This document shows, piece after piece, positions 1 through 10,914 of a stretch of DNA of 64,000 nt. Under the pieces are notes generated by a model. It was not told where the DNA came from, did not search any database, and worked only from the letters and a program-made list of their open reading frames with translations. This stretch comes from Ulva prolifera. Its lineage: Eukaryota; Chlorophyta; Ulvophyceae; Ulvales; Ulvaceae. How positions within the stretch are numbered: the first letter of the stretch is position 1; every line of letters begins with the position of its first letter. Made by a program: the position numbers and the translations under genes. The DNA is taken from NCBI GenBank assembly GCA_023078555.1, contig CM041200.1, positions 3,046,001 to 3,110,000 of the forward strand. Direction: 5' to 3'.

Positions 1-3000
1 TTGCAGCCGCAGCTGGAAGAAGCAAAGGCATGCAATCTCAAAACTTTAGGTTCCGAAAGCCTGCATGATTGGCTTTGGTGCAGGCTGATGGGCCTGGCGC
101 ATTGCAGGTAGTGACAGATGCTGCAATGGAAGTGATTGCAAAGGAGACGTCTGAGGCTGATAAGGTGAAAGAGGCAGTGTCTTTAGAGGAGGCGATTGCA
201 AGTGAAGAGGCCGCTAAAGTTCAGGCAATCAAGACTGAGTGTGAGACAGACCTAGCAGAAGCTATTCCAGTTCTTGAGAAAGCAGTCAAGGCCTTGAATA
301 CTTTGACCAAGGGTGATATTGGAGAAGTAAAGGTACGAAATGTGCACCTTGCCTAGCCCGATGGGCGTTGCTGGCGACTGGATCATGTGCATGTGCATTA
401 TTCCTAAATTGTCGTCGCAAGCGACAAAAAAATAGATGGAGCGTAGGGCATGAAATCGCCACCAGCTGGTGTCAAGTTGGTCATGGAAACTGTGTGTATA
501 ATGCGTGGAGTGAAGCCAGGCAAGGTCAAAGATGCAAATGGAGCAACTGTCTTGGATTACTGGGAGAGTGCAAAGAAGCTTCTCATGGAAGGCGACTTCC
601 TGGAAAAGCTAAGGTCATATGACAAAGACAATATTGACCCCAAAATCATCAGCAATATCAAGCCCTACCTGAGCAATCCTGAGTTTGAACCTGAAAAGAT
701 CCTGCAAGCATCCAAGGCGGCACATGGCTTATGCTGCTGGGTCAGAGCCATGGAATCATATCATCGTGTTGCATTGGTGATAGAGCCAAAACGTAAAGCT
801 TTGAACCAGGCGGAAGAACAATTAGCTGTGGTGATGGTGGCGTTGAAAGAAAAGCAAGATGCACTGAAAGCTGTGATGGACAAGCTCGATGCCCTTGCAG
901 CAGATTTGAAATCGAAAAAAGGCAAAAAAGAACAACTGGAGCATGATGTCACCATGTGCGGTGTCAAGCTGGACCGTGCACAGAAACTGATGAGTGGCTT
1001 GGGAGGCGAGAAAACTAGGTGGAGCTGCGCAGCAGGGGCTTTGGCAGCTCAGTACGAGCAACTAGTAGGGGATGTGCTTCTCGCAGCTGCACACATAGCT
1101 TACCTGGGGGCCTTTCCGTCTGCTTACAGAAACAAGTCATGTGCTGCATGGATTTCTGCTTCAAGAGAGCACAACATAAAATGTTCAGAAAAATACTCAC
1201 TGGCCAGCGTTCTTGGGAATCCTGTGTCAATTCGCCAATGGAATATCTGGGGATTACCCAACGACGAATTTTCTGCGGAGAACGGAATTGCTATGGAGCT
1301 CGGGTCCCGATGGCCGTTGTGCATTGATCCCCAGGTCAGCTCCCAACTCTAGATGCTGTTGTTGGGACTGAGATCAACAGTCGGGGTTGTAGTGCAGCGC
1401 CTCACTAGATGGAGGTCAAGTGTTTGCCTGAGTGCAGGGTGCTGCTAATCAGTTCATAAGGCAAATGTGCAAGGCAAGTGGTTGTCTGATAATTCAACTG
1501 TCCGATCCTGGGTACATGAGACATCTCGAGAGCGCAGTGCAATTTGGAAAACCTGTACTATTAGAAAACATCAAGGAAACTTTGGACGCTACACTTGAGC
1601 CACTACTGTTGCGACAGACATTTAAGCAAGGTGGTGCCATGTGCATTAAGCTTGGCGAGTCAGTCATAGAGTATTCTGACAAATTCCGGTTTTTTATGAC
1701 AACGAAGCTCCGAAATCCACATTATTCTCCAGAAATCTGTGTCAAGGTTTGCTGGCACACTCCCAAATCTATCAGACGTGATGGCTTTCAATGTCAGCAC
1801 CCAAGTAGCTTCAGCCATGCTAGACATGCTGACACTGCACATTCCCAGTTCAGAAAGAGCGTCATCCACTCTTTCTCAGCTTTCCACTAAGTGATTTGAC
1901 CGATTGCAGGTCAGTCTGCTAAACTTCATGACGACCCCTGAAGGCCTAGAAGATCAGCTGCTCGGCATAGTTGTTGCACAAGAACGACCTGAACTAGAGG
2001 AAGCGAAGAATCGGTTGATCGTGCAGGCACGCATTAACAACTGCTGATCACCCAGAAGTCAGTGGTAGCCGCTCAGGTATCATGCGTTGACGCCTTTCTG
2101 TGATGCAGGGCGCCGACAACAAAAAGAAGCTGCAGGAGATTGAGGACAAGATTCTGGAAATCCTTTCGTCGTCAGAAGGTGGGAATATATTAGAAGATGA
2201 AGCTGCAGTGAATGTCCTGCAGTCTTCTAAAGCCATCGCTGATGACATATCCGAAAAACAGGTGGTAGCAGATGCTACTGAACGGAAGATTGACGAGACC
2301 AGAGCAGGATATCAGCCCATTGCTCACTATGCTTCGCTGATGTATTTCTGTGTCGTTGACCTTGGTTTTGTGGATTATATGTACTCATGGTCAATATCCT
2401 GGTTCTCAGCACTGTTCGTGACGTCGATACAAGAATCTCCTTGTTCTGATGATCTTAACACCCGCCTCCAGTCACTTGAGACCCACTTCACCTGGCTATT
2501 GTATCAAAATGTGTGCAGGTACTGATACACTGTCACCTTGCTTCTCTGCTGTGGTGTGCAGCCTGTGTGCGTTGGACTTCAAAGCGGTGCAGCCAGATGC
2601 ACCGTTCCCTTGTTTACAGGAGTTTGTTTGAAAAGGACAAGCTACTTTTTGCATTTGTCATAGCTACAAAGGTACAGTTGGATCGCAAGGTCCTGGCGGG
2701 AGACGAACTCAGGTTTCTGCTAACAGGCGGCGTTGGCTTGGACTGCAATGTGCCAAATCCAGCGCCTTCCTGGATCTCCATGGCCAAGTGGGGGGAGATC
2801 AACTATCTGAGTGGTTTGGCCAACTCGTTGTGGAGTGTCCTACCCGCGCATATCACCACTCATGTAGATCAATGGAAGTCGTTGTATGATTCGGCTGACC
2901 CTCTGTCAAAAGGGTTCCCAGCACCATGGAATGATCTATCACCATTCCATACCTTGGTCCTGTTGCGCACCATCCGCATGGATAAAACCATACATGCAAT

Positions 3001-5947
3001 GACTCAGTATGTGGCCACAAGCTTAGGAGCCCGCTTTGTAGAGCCTCGACCGTTTTCCCTTGAACCAGGGTACAAAGAAGCCAGTCCCACAACTCCTTGC
3101 ATCTTAATCCTCTCAGCTGGCAGTGACCCCATGGCGTCTCTGTTGAAGTTTTCTGATGATCGTGGACAACGAGTTGAGACTGTTTCTCTTGGACAAGGGC
3201 AAGGACCTGTAGCACAGACGCTCATCAGTTCAGGCAGGAAAGAAGGATTCTGGGTGGTGTGTACCCAGATGTGAAGCATCTTGTTTGCTGCATTGTAAGC
3301 ATATGGCACGACACATGATGATGCAGAGAGGCTGTGGAGCAAGCTGTATGGATCTACAGGTACTACAAAATTGCCACCTTGCGAAGTCCTTTCTTCCTGA
3401 GCTGGAGAAACTCTGTGAAACACAACTAGTGGAAGGAGCGGTGCATGCAAACTTCCGCTTGTGGATTACTACGTACTCGTCAGACATTTTCCCGGTGGGT
3501 TTGCTTGAGCGGAGTGTCAAATTGACAACTGAGGCACCCAAAGGACTCCGAGCAGGTGTGCATATGTACACAAAAACAAAGGGCACCTGCATGCTTAACC
3601 CCTAGTATGCCTCAAGCAGTATGTGCATCATTCGAAGAAGCAGGTTGCGCATTGTTTGAGTGTGCATGCAGGATTGCAGAGGATATATGCCATGGACCCC
3701 ATCACTGATCCAGACTTCTTCACTGGTTGTCAGAAAGATCAAGAGTTCCGCAAGCTACTTTTTGGGGTGTCCTTCTTTCACGCAGCTGTTGTTGAGCGCC
3801 GGAGGTTTGGGCCAATTGGTTGGAGCATTCCTTATGCCTTCACAGAGGCAGACCTTATGATCTCAGTTCGGCAACTGCGGCAGTTCTTAGATGGTTTGTC
3901 CCACATGTTTGCTCATATAAAACAGCTGTGTCCTGTATATTTTCAATTCACTGGGGTCATGAGGTGCAGAGTATGATCAGATTCCTTACGACACACTTTC
4001 TTACACAGCTGGGGAGTGCAACTATGGTGGAAAAGTGACTGACTCACACGATCGGCGGACGCTCATGGTCAGTCTTGTGTAAACAAACTTTGTTTCTGAA
4101 CAGCACATTTCTCGTCCCAGGAATCATGGAGTGACCGGTCGTGCAAGTGCAGGTGATTTTAGCAGACTTTTACAACCCCCACATCCTTGAAGACGGATTT
4201 GTATTTTCCGAGTCTGGAACATATTATGCTCCACCCCATGGGGAGCATGATGCGTATCTGGAGTTCATAGGCTCTCTCCCGAGAATGGCTGAACCTGAGG
4301 TTTTTGGCTTGCACGAGAATGCAGACATAAGCAAGGACCTACAAGAGGTCAGTTCAATGCTAGAGTGCCTCATGCAAATGCAGTCCACTGCATCCTCAAG
4401 CACAGGAACTCCCGTGGAAGTTACAATTCGAGAAATTGCGGCTGACATTGGTGGAAGAGTTCCCAGCAATATTGACATTGAACACGTCAAACGTACCTTC
4501 CCTCAAGACTACAACGAGTCGATGAACACTGTTCTAGTTCAGGAAATATCAAGATTCAATGCACTCTTGGCAGTGGTGCGTTTTCACGCTCACATCGATG
4601 CCTGAGAGCCCTGGCTGGAAATTCGCAGGCAGCTGTTGCACGGTCCCAAAGCTTCACGTGTCCTTATGGCTTGTCAACAGATGAAACTGCAAACCTTGGT
4701 GGGACGTCGTGAGATCTTTGCAAGGGGCATATCCAGCCAACATGAAGGGGTTTACGTTTGTAGATATGCACCTCCTTGGAGAACTTGAGCTTAGCTGTCC
4801 GAGGTCTAGCCCTCATGAGCGCTGAGCTAGATGAAGTGGCCAAAAATCTGCTGATAGGCAGGGTGCCTGACCTGTGGCTAAGCAAATCCTTTCCCAGCCT
4901 CAAACCATTGGCGGCATATGTGAAAGAGGTTCGTTGCCATATCGTTGCATTTATCATCTGCGTCGCTGCAGATGTATGACAGCGACATCAGGCACATCCC
5001 TGCACAGCTTTCACAACGCCATCGCAGCAGAGCTTCGTCTGGAACCATATCTGCGATGTTGAAGAAAGCATGGCACTGCAGCATGGGTCCACCATTTAGT
5101 TATGTCACACTCTTGCCACGCTCATGCCATCACCTCTGCAGCACGCTGTACACCCCACCAGGCACACAATGATTGCGATACCAAAAAATGGGTTTAATAG
5201 CGTTGTGCAGGTGGCTGACAGACTAGTATTCTTCCAGAAATGGATTGATCATGGCCAGCCAGTAAAATTCTGGCTGCCTGGATTCTTCTTCACCCAAGCA
5301 TTCCTGACAGCGTCAAAACAGGTGCCCTGTCAGAAAGAGCTGTGACCTACCAGAGCATCCGGTCGTTCCAGAATACTTCATGCATATCGGCTTGTGATAG
5401 CGTTTTCCAAATGTGCAGAACTTCGCAAGGAAAACCACTATACCTATTGACGCTATTGACTTCGATTTTGTGTTCATCGATGGACATTTGCCTGATGAAC
5501 AACCTGAAGACGGCCACCTGACATATGGCACATTCTTGGAGGGATGCGCCTGGAGTACCGAACAGCATTTGTTGTGCGAGTCAGATCCCAAGGTGACGAG
5601 TCATGCCCTTGTTGACAGCCTGTGTTTTTCAATGCAGCATGCCAGTACATTCTGCTACTGAATGTTTTTCATCCTATGTGGGTTTTGCGGGGAAATGCGG
5701 TGTCAATTGCATGCAGGTTTTGCACACAGCCATGCCATGCATCCATATGCAACCAGTGCATGTGACAGACTTCAAAAGCTATCCACATTACCTGTGTCCA
5801 ATGTACAAGATTCCATCTCGTCGTGGAGTCCTATCAACGACAGGACATTCAACAAATTTTGTCATGGACATCCGTGTCCCCTCGGACAAACTGCAGTCTC
5901 ATTGGATTAAAAGGGGTGTTGCGCTGATGCTGTCTTTGAATGAGTAG
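1..5947 (+). CDS. Axonemal dynein heavy chain, C-terminal part (15 exons seen, 5' end outside window)
   Basis: Flagellar motor ATPase subunit; the part seen runs from the stalk coiled coil to the C-terminus. Exons: 1-27, 108-332, 447-1334, 1438-1746, 1910-2026, 2109-2518, 2620-3256, 3360-3555, 3672-3893, 3970-4067, 4153-4575, 4764-4928, 5211-5321, 5419-5592 and 5717-5947 (TAG). Visible in order: stalk helix and microtubule-binding tip (447 to about 950), GLGGEKTRW motif starting AAA5 (about 1000), ...[54 protein letters not shown], a GADPMA-like motif (SAGSDPMA), [29 protein letters not shown], and the terminal [13 protein letters not shown] and [14 protein letters not shown]. Wording around NPHY/GLEDQLL resembles the single-headed inner-arm class (DNAH3/7/12-like). 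Introns at 28 and 2027 use GC donors; the one at 2027 has a GT alternative six bases upstream that loses two residues. Reading frame is intact across all exons. Confidence 0.95.
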
Positions 5948-6786
5948 CGGGTCCATCGGGTCTATTGCTCATAGTCTTCAGTCCACAGGTCGAGGACTGC
6001 CTGCAGGATGGTAAACCTACTGCCCAGCATCTACAGCCACCATATTTTATGCAATGGCAGAACATGGGCGTGCTGGGTGATAACATTGCCTCCGGATCGG
6101 TGTGCCGTGCAGCGGCGGCTCTGTCTGTGGGTGGGTGAACTTCCGAGGGGGTCTAGGTGTGCGGGCTGGGTGCCTCCTGCCATGTCGTGGGGGCGGCAGC
6201 AGCAGGGCATTCAGGTTGGGCCGCATTGTAAACCTACTAAACATCATCCACCGCCACCTTATGTTGTGTATTGGCGAAACGTGTACGCGCCATATTGGTG
6301 GTGCCAACATATGTACTGCAAGAATCTGCAAAATCTCGCCATGTGGTACCAGCTACATTGGCCTGGCCAAAAGTGCAATGCTGCTGACCACGGAATGTCC
6401 ATGGGCTGCGGCACACTGCTGTGCAAACGAAAAATCCACAATATAGACAATTAATCGCATCACATAATATGATAATTCGCAATTGACATGGCCGTGTGTA
6501 TGGAATAGAACAAAGTGATAGGTGTATGTTCCCACACATTTCATGGCATTGAGGTGCTGGAGTCCCACTTGGCAGGTACAGGAATTTTTAGTGCGGCTAG
6601 AGATGTGGTAATTTTGCTCAGGCTATACGCTGTACAGGTCAATCGAATCTGCCTGTGTCGTAGCGACTCAGGGTCGAATGCCACTTACACAGTGCACTCA
6701 GCTGCTCCTGGCCACTGGAGTGTATAATGCAATTTGAACAGTATCCACTACATACACATATGGGCAGCATTGCAGCTTCAAAACTC
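5948..6786. other. Intergenic spacer between convergent dynein and NAD9 genes, with repeat
   Basis: No credible gene. It carries both 3' flanks plus a dispersed repeat (about 6097-6226) framed by an imperfect local duplication: the segment beginning GTAAACCTACT at about 6011 recurs at about 6229 (both followed by a CATC...CCACC...TAT pattern). Open frames here are short and have no recognisable motif. Confidence 0.7.
6097..6226 (+). repeat. Dispersed GC-rich repeat, copy also at 14498-14630
   Basis: About 130 bp starting CGGTGTGCCGTGCAG, running through GTGTGCGGGCTGGG and GGCGGCAGCAG, ending TTCAGGTTGGGC. The same order of words is found at 14498-14630, where the match is close over its whole length (roughly 80-85% by eye). 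No coding capacity is evident. It may be a fragment of the repeat family that fills 13-16 kb. Confidence 0.75.
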
Positions 6787-7729
6787 TCATGATTGACCTG
6801 TCACTACGCGTTGGGTCTGTGCCAACTGCACACTGCGTGTGGTCACGGCTTTGCGGGCCTCCGAATAGAATACTTCTGTGTAACCCTGAACAGGGAAGTC
6901 TTTACGGAGCGGGTGGTGCGTAAAGCCATAATCTGTCAAGAGCCTGCGCAAATCAGGATGGTTCTTGAAGAACACGCCGAACATATCCCAAGTTTCGCGC
7001 TCCAGCCAGTTGGCGTTTGCGAATATGGGGACAACGCTTTCAATTGGGGTCAGTTCATCCACCATTGCCTTAACAATTATCCGGGCGTTCAAAGTCGGGC
7101 TGTGGAGAACGTATGTGACTTCAAACCGTGAAGCAATTCTTTCAGGATAGTCCACAGCGGTCATCTCAACGAGGGTGTTGAATTGTAGCTGTGCATGAGC
7201 ACTCAAGAAGAGCATCACTTGATAGATCTGCGCTGCATCAACTGAAAACACCAGATCTGCCTGCGGCAGAGCGCCCTTTTGATTGGCAGCAAACGCCTCT
7301 CCCGCTGCTGATGCCCATAATGCTTCCTCGTTGATGCTGGTCACCGCGATTGCGTGGACTGCTTTCGGTATGCTGTCTACAACTATGTCCACAATGGTGG
7401 GCAGAACCGAAAATGCATTGGAAGGATCACCCCGCGTTACTTGTGCGATGCTGCGGGTAAAGCTTGCTTTCTCAGATGACAGCGTTGCAGGCGGAACCTG
7501 CAGGTGGGTCAGCTAGTGGGGGTGGCATGTCAGGACAGCTTTCTGATGCACACAATATGTGAGCATCGCAAGAGCACACCTCATCTTTGGCTGTTGGAAC
7601 TTCGCTCATGCAGCGCTTCTGCCCGATGCCACTGGCAGCATACGCAGACCTGTTCAGTGTTCCAGATGCAAAGCGCGGCATCAATGTCTCGAGCGCGGCC
7701 TTCGCGGCCTGTGATAGTGCGCGTGACAT
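6787..7729 (-). CDS. NAD9: Nuclear-encoded NADH dehydrogenase subunit 9 / NDUFS3 (complex I 30-kDa subunit)
   Basis: Subunit of the complex I peripheral arm, in the N/Q module region near the quinone site; acts in the mitochondrial matrix. Two exons on the minus strand: 7729-7580 (50 codons) and 7497-6787, joined in phase 0, giving 286 aa. Exon 1 is a typical mitochondrial presequence (MSRALSQAAKAALETLMPRF..., rich in R/S/A, no acidic residue before E14). Exon 2 has the family signatures TAVDYP, RFEVTYVLHS, VDELTPIESVVPIF, NWLERETWDMFGVFFKNHPDLRRLLTDYGF and HPLRKDFPVQGY. The family is mitochondrially encoded in many land plants and algae, so an intron-bearing nuclear copy with its own presequence indicates completed gene transfer. 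It is divergent from the DAHP synthase gene, about 430 bp away. Symbol NAD9 (NUO9 in some algae) is by homology. Confidence 0.93.
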
Positions 7730-8158
7730 GATTCTGACCCAATTGTTTGTGATTATAAAGCCAAATTCGAGGAGGCAGAGTAATTCAACGTCATGAATGT
7801 TGTCCCCAAGGGGCACCAAGCCAAAAGCGCGAGAACCACCAGAGCATAATAGCATCCGGTGGGCGTTCAGATAGCGCGCAGGGGATTGCGGAATGCCGCA
7901 AAAAGCGCTCCGATTGGACCCACCCGCGTGCTGGCCGCATCAATCGTTCAGGAATCACGGTGCCGCGCGCGGCATGGCTTCGCCTTCGATTCACCTTCTC
8001 CGTCTTTCGCTGTCATGCACCGCCCCAGCTTGCACAATTCTCGATCTCGCAACCAATGCCAGGAGCAAGTGCAGCTGAAAAGCCTCACATTCATTCCTGT
8101 GTTGTGCGAACGCTACAATTCCGTAGCAGAAAACAGTGTAGATCGGAGCCGACAGGCG
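7730..8158. promoter_or_regulatory. Divergent promoter region between NAD9 and DAHP synthase
   Basis: The 429 bp between the two start codons must contain both 5' UTRs and promoters. No clear TATA box or named motif was found. An open frame continues upstream of the DAHP synthase ATG to about 7859 but has no family similarity there, so it is treated as 5' UTR. Confidence 0.45.
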
Positions 8159-10320
8159 ATGGCATCTGTTCTTAGCACAAGCGTATGTTGCGTTGGCCAC
8201 ATGAAGCATTTAACCACCAAAACACTGCGTCGCACAACGGCGATTCGCGCCGTGGCCAATCCTCCTGTGAGTGGTAGTGTTCCTTTCACCTCTAAATCAC
8301 GCCATCTGAATGACTGGGAGCCATCTAGCTGGCGAAACACAGAAGCACTGCAACAGCCCAAATACCCGGATGCTGAGCACTTAAAGAAGACGGTGAGCGA
8401 GATTGAGGGCCTCCCACCATTGGTGTTCGCGGGAGAATGCCGCCTCCTGCAGCACCGGCTGGCAGCGGCTGCCAAGGGCGAAGCGTTCCTGCTGTTCGGT
8501 ACTTTTCCCGACGTGTTGATTCCGGATGACGCCTTCTGCACAATGTGCCCTTCATTATTTGATGGTACAGCTTTGTAATCGAAACGTTCCGACACCCGGG
8601 CATGTCCTGACGCCTCACAAGGCCGTCACATTACAAGACATGTGATCCACGGCAACCTTGCCATCTTTTACATCCTGGTGGATGAAGCCACCGAGTTGGT
8701 GTGGTGGATGAACTGGTGGATGAACTGGTGGATGAAGCCAACGAGTTGGTCTTACGTCGTCGGTCACGTAGCAGTGCATTCATGCAACAACGTGGATTTG
8801 TCATTAGCCAACCCAAGCATCGTGGCACGTTGCTGACGGTAAACAATGGGGTTGCAGGTGGTGACTGTGCAGAGGCCTTCTCCCAGTTCAGTGCAGACCG
8901 CATCAGGGACTTCTACCGTGTCCTGTTGCAGATGTCAGTTGTGATGATGTTTGGTGGTGGCATCCCAGTGGTGAAGATCGGGCGGATTGCTGGGCAATTT
9001 GCCAAGCCTCGTTCCGCCGATTTGGAAGAAATTGTATGCATGCGTACTGTCTGTTGATCTATTTGTGTGTTGACCGATCTTGGAATGTGCGTTATGTCAT
9101 CAGATTTCTGGGAAACTCTTCAGAGCAAGTGGTGCTGCAGGATGGTGTTGCACTACCTTCTTATCGAGGTGACATCATCAATGGTCCAGAGTTCACTGAG
9201 GAGGCACGTATCCCAAATCCTGCACGCTTGGTTCAAGCATACAACCAGTCCGCAGCAACCATGAACCTTCTCCGAGCTTTTTCCACTGGGGGCTATGCTG
9301 GGCTCGACCGTGTCACCCAGTGGAACCTGGATTTCATGGAAAGAACAGCAGAAGGAGACAAATACCAAGATGTAGCTCGGCGTGTGGACGAGAGCATTCA
9401 GTTTATGAAGGTAAGATTTCGCTGCTTGCATGGTCAATTCGTGCATCGAAATATGGTCGAAGCGAGTTAGCTATGCAGGCTTGCGGTTTCGAGCAAAGCA
9501 TGGTTGAGATGCGTGAAACAGAATTCTACACCGCTCATGAGTGCCTGCTGCTTGACTATGAACAAGCGCTTACCCGGCTTGACTCAACGTCAGATTTGTG
9601 GTACGACTGCTCAGCGCACTTTGTGTGGTGTGGCGAGCGCACACGCCAACTGGACAAGGCCCATGTCGAGTTCTTGCGAGGCGTTGCTAATCCTATTGGG
9701 GTCAAGGTGTCCAACAAGTCGTCTCCAGAAGGCCTAGTGGAGCTGTGCCGCATTCTGAACCCAGAGAACACCCCCGGCCGTCTGAGCATTATCATCCGTA
9801 TGGGTGCTGGCAATGTCAGGGAGCATCTGCCTGATCTCATCAAGGCTGTAGAAGACAATGGCCTGGTGGTCACATGGATCTGCGATCCCGTACATGGCAA
9901 CACTGAGACTGTCAATGGGTACAAGACGAGGCGGTATGACAACATCAGAGGTGAAGTTGAAGCTTTCTTCGATGTGCATGAGGAGATGGGGACATTTCCT
10001 GGTGGAATTCACTTGGAGATGACAGGCGACAATGTAACAGAGTGTATCGGAGGTGCGGCGTGCAGAATTATCCCAGCAGCAGGCATATCATGCAGTTTTG
10101 TTCTGATTGGTTGCTGCTGCGCTGTCTGTTCATCAGCACCGGAAATATAGGCCAGATTGCGCAACCTTTCCGTGTTGCAGGCGGATCATCAATTGCAGAA
10201 ACCGACCTGAGCAGTCGTTATCACACTCACTGCGATCCACGATTGAACGCTGAACAGGCGTTGGAGATGGCTTTCTACGTGGGAGAGAGGCTGAGCAAGC
10301 TGCAGATGATGAAGCTATAG
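8159..10320 (+). CDS. Class II (plant-type) 3-deoxy-D-arabino-heptulosonate 7-phosphate synthase, plastid
   Basis: First step of the shikimate pathway: condenses phosphoenolpyruvate and erythrose 4-phosphate to DAHP, in the plastid. Exons 8159-8498, 8858-9033, 9141-9410, 9479-10052 and 10181-10320 (TAG) total 1500 bp, 499 aa, normal length for plant enzymes. The first ~50 residues ([14 protein letters not shown]..., many S/T/R, almost no acidic residues) look like a transit peptide. Class II motifs: [30 protein letters not shown] (metal-binding Cys), [103 protein letters not shown] and [16 protein letters not shown]. In exon 4 the land-plant segment before SHECLL is replaced by a divergent stretch ([20 protein letters not shown]). 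Start 8159 was chosen because it gives the transit peptide; an in-frame ATG at 8015 is an alternative. Confidence 0.95.
8675..8750 (+). repeat. Short minisatellite inside intron 1 of the DAHP synthase gene
   Basis: The word CTGGTGGATGAA (12 bp) is repeated about three times in tandem. It is flanked by two copies of a longer unit, GGTGGATGAAGCCAMCGAGTTGGT, so the structure is a 12-mer array inside a duplicated 24-mer. It lies wholly in the 359-bp intron 8499-8857. Confidence 0.8.
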
Positions 10321-10914
10321 AATTACTCATTAATGGGCTATCTTGGCGTAATTTGTGTACACAGCTCTTCAGTCACAGCTAGTGCATCGTGGTTGGCCAC
10401 GTAGGTGGCTTTGTTGTCTGGTGGTGGTCTGTTGTCTGGGAGTGGGAGATTGCGTCACAGCTGCTACTGAGGCATGGAACATGTAGAACCGTGTCTGGTT
10501 GCACATTCCCTGTTGGGGTACACAGGCCAAGTTCCTGGTTTAAATGATATAGCATCCAATTGATTCAGGTACTCTGTGGTAATGATTACTGGTGGTATAC
10601 AAGGTGTATGGTGCGGAGCAACACAGTACGCAATGCCATCGTATAATGCCAGAAGTCAGTGCATGAATGCAAACATGATGTGCCATGTCATTGGGGGCTA
10701 TATGCTTCAGTCCGCTGTGGCTTATAGCATGCTATCAGGCCAGAACATCAGTCTGCACGAACTTAACAGTCAAGGCTCCTGCAACACCCAGCCTTGTACT
10801 TCTTTGGGGTACCATGTGGTGGCAAACCAATACATGCGGAGAGTTCGGGACATATTCCACTGTACAGGCCGTCCTCAAGGGAAGCTACACAGATAGATGA
10901 TACAGGAATGCGTG
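10321..10914. other. Intergenic spacer between convergent DAHP synthase and MurG genes
   Basis: Contains the two 3' flanks. A small TTGTCTGGTGGTGG/GTTGTCTGGGAG near-repeat lies at about 10412-10446. Open frames at about 10576-10900 show no motif. Nothing else recognised. Confidence 0.6.

Noticed and set aside
2021-2026. GT donor at 2021 for the dynein intron
   Set aside because: Possible, but removes two residues (VQ) that the family keeps; the GC donor at 2027 is preferred, not proven.
6787-7729. NAD9 as a dead mitochondrial DNA insertion
   Set aside because: Intact frame, host-like GC, an intron and a presequence exon show a functional nuclear gene.
7859-8158. N-terminal extension of DAHP synthase from the upstream open frame
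   Set aside because: Gives a long head with no similarity to the family; the ATG at 8159 yields a normal transit peptide and length.
8675-8750. CRISPR-like array
   Set aside because: Contiguous 12-bp tandem units without spacers, inside an intron.
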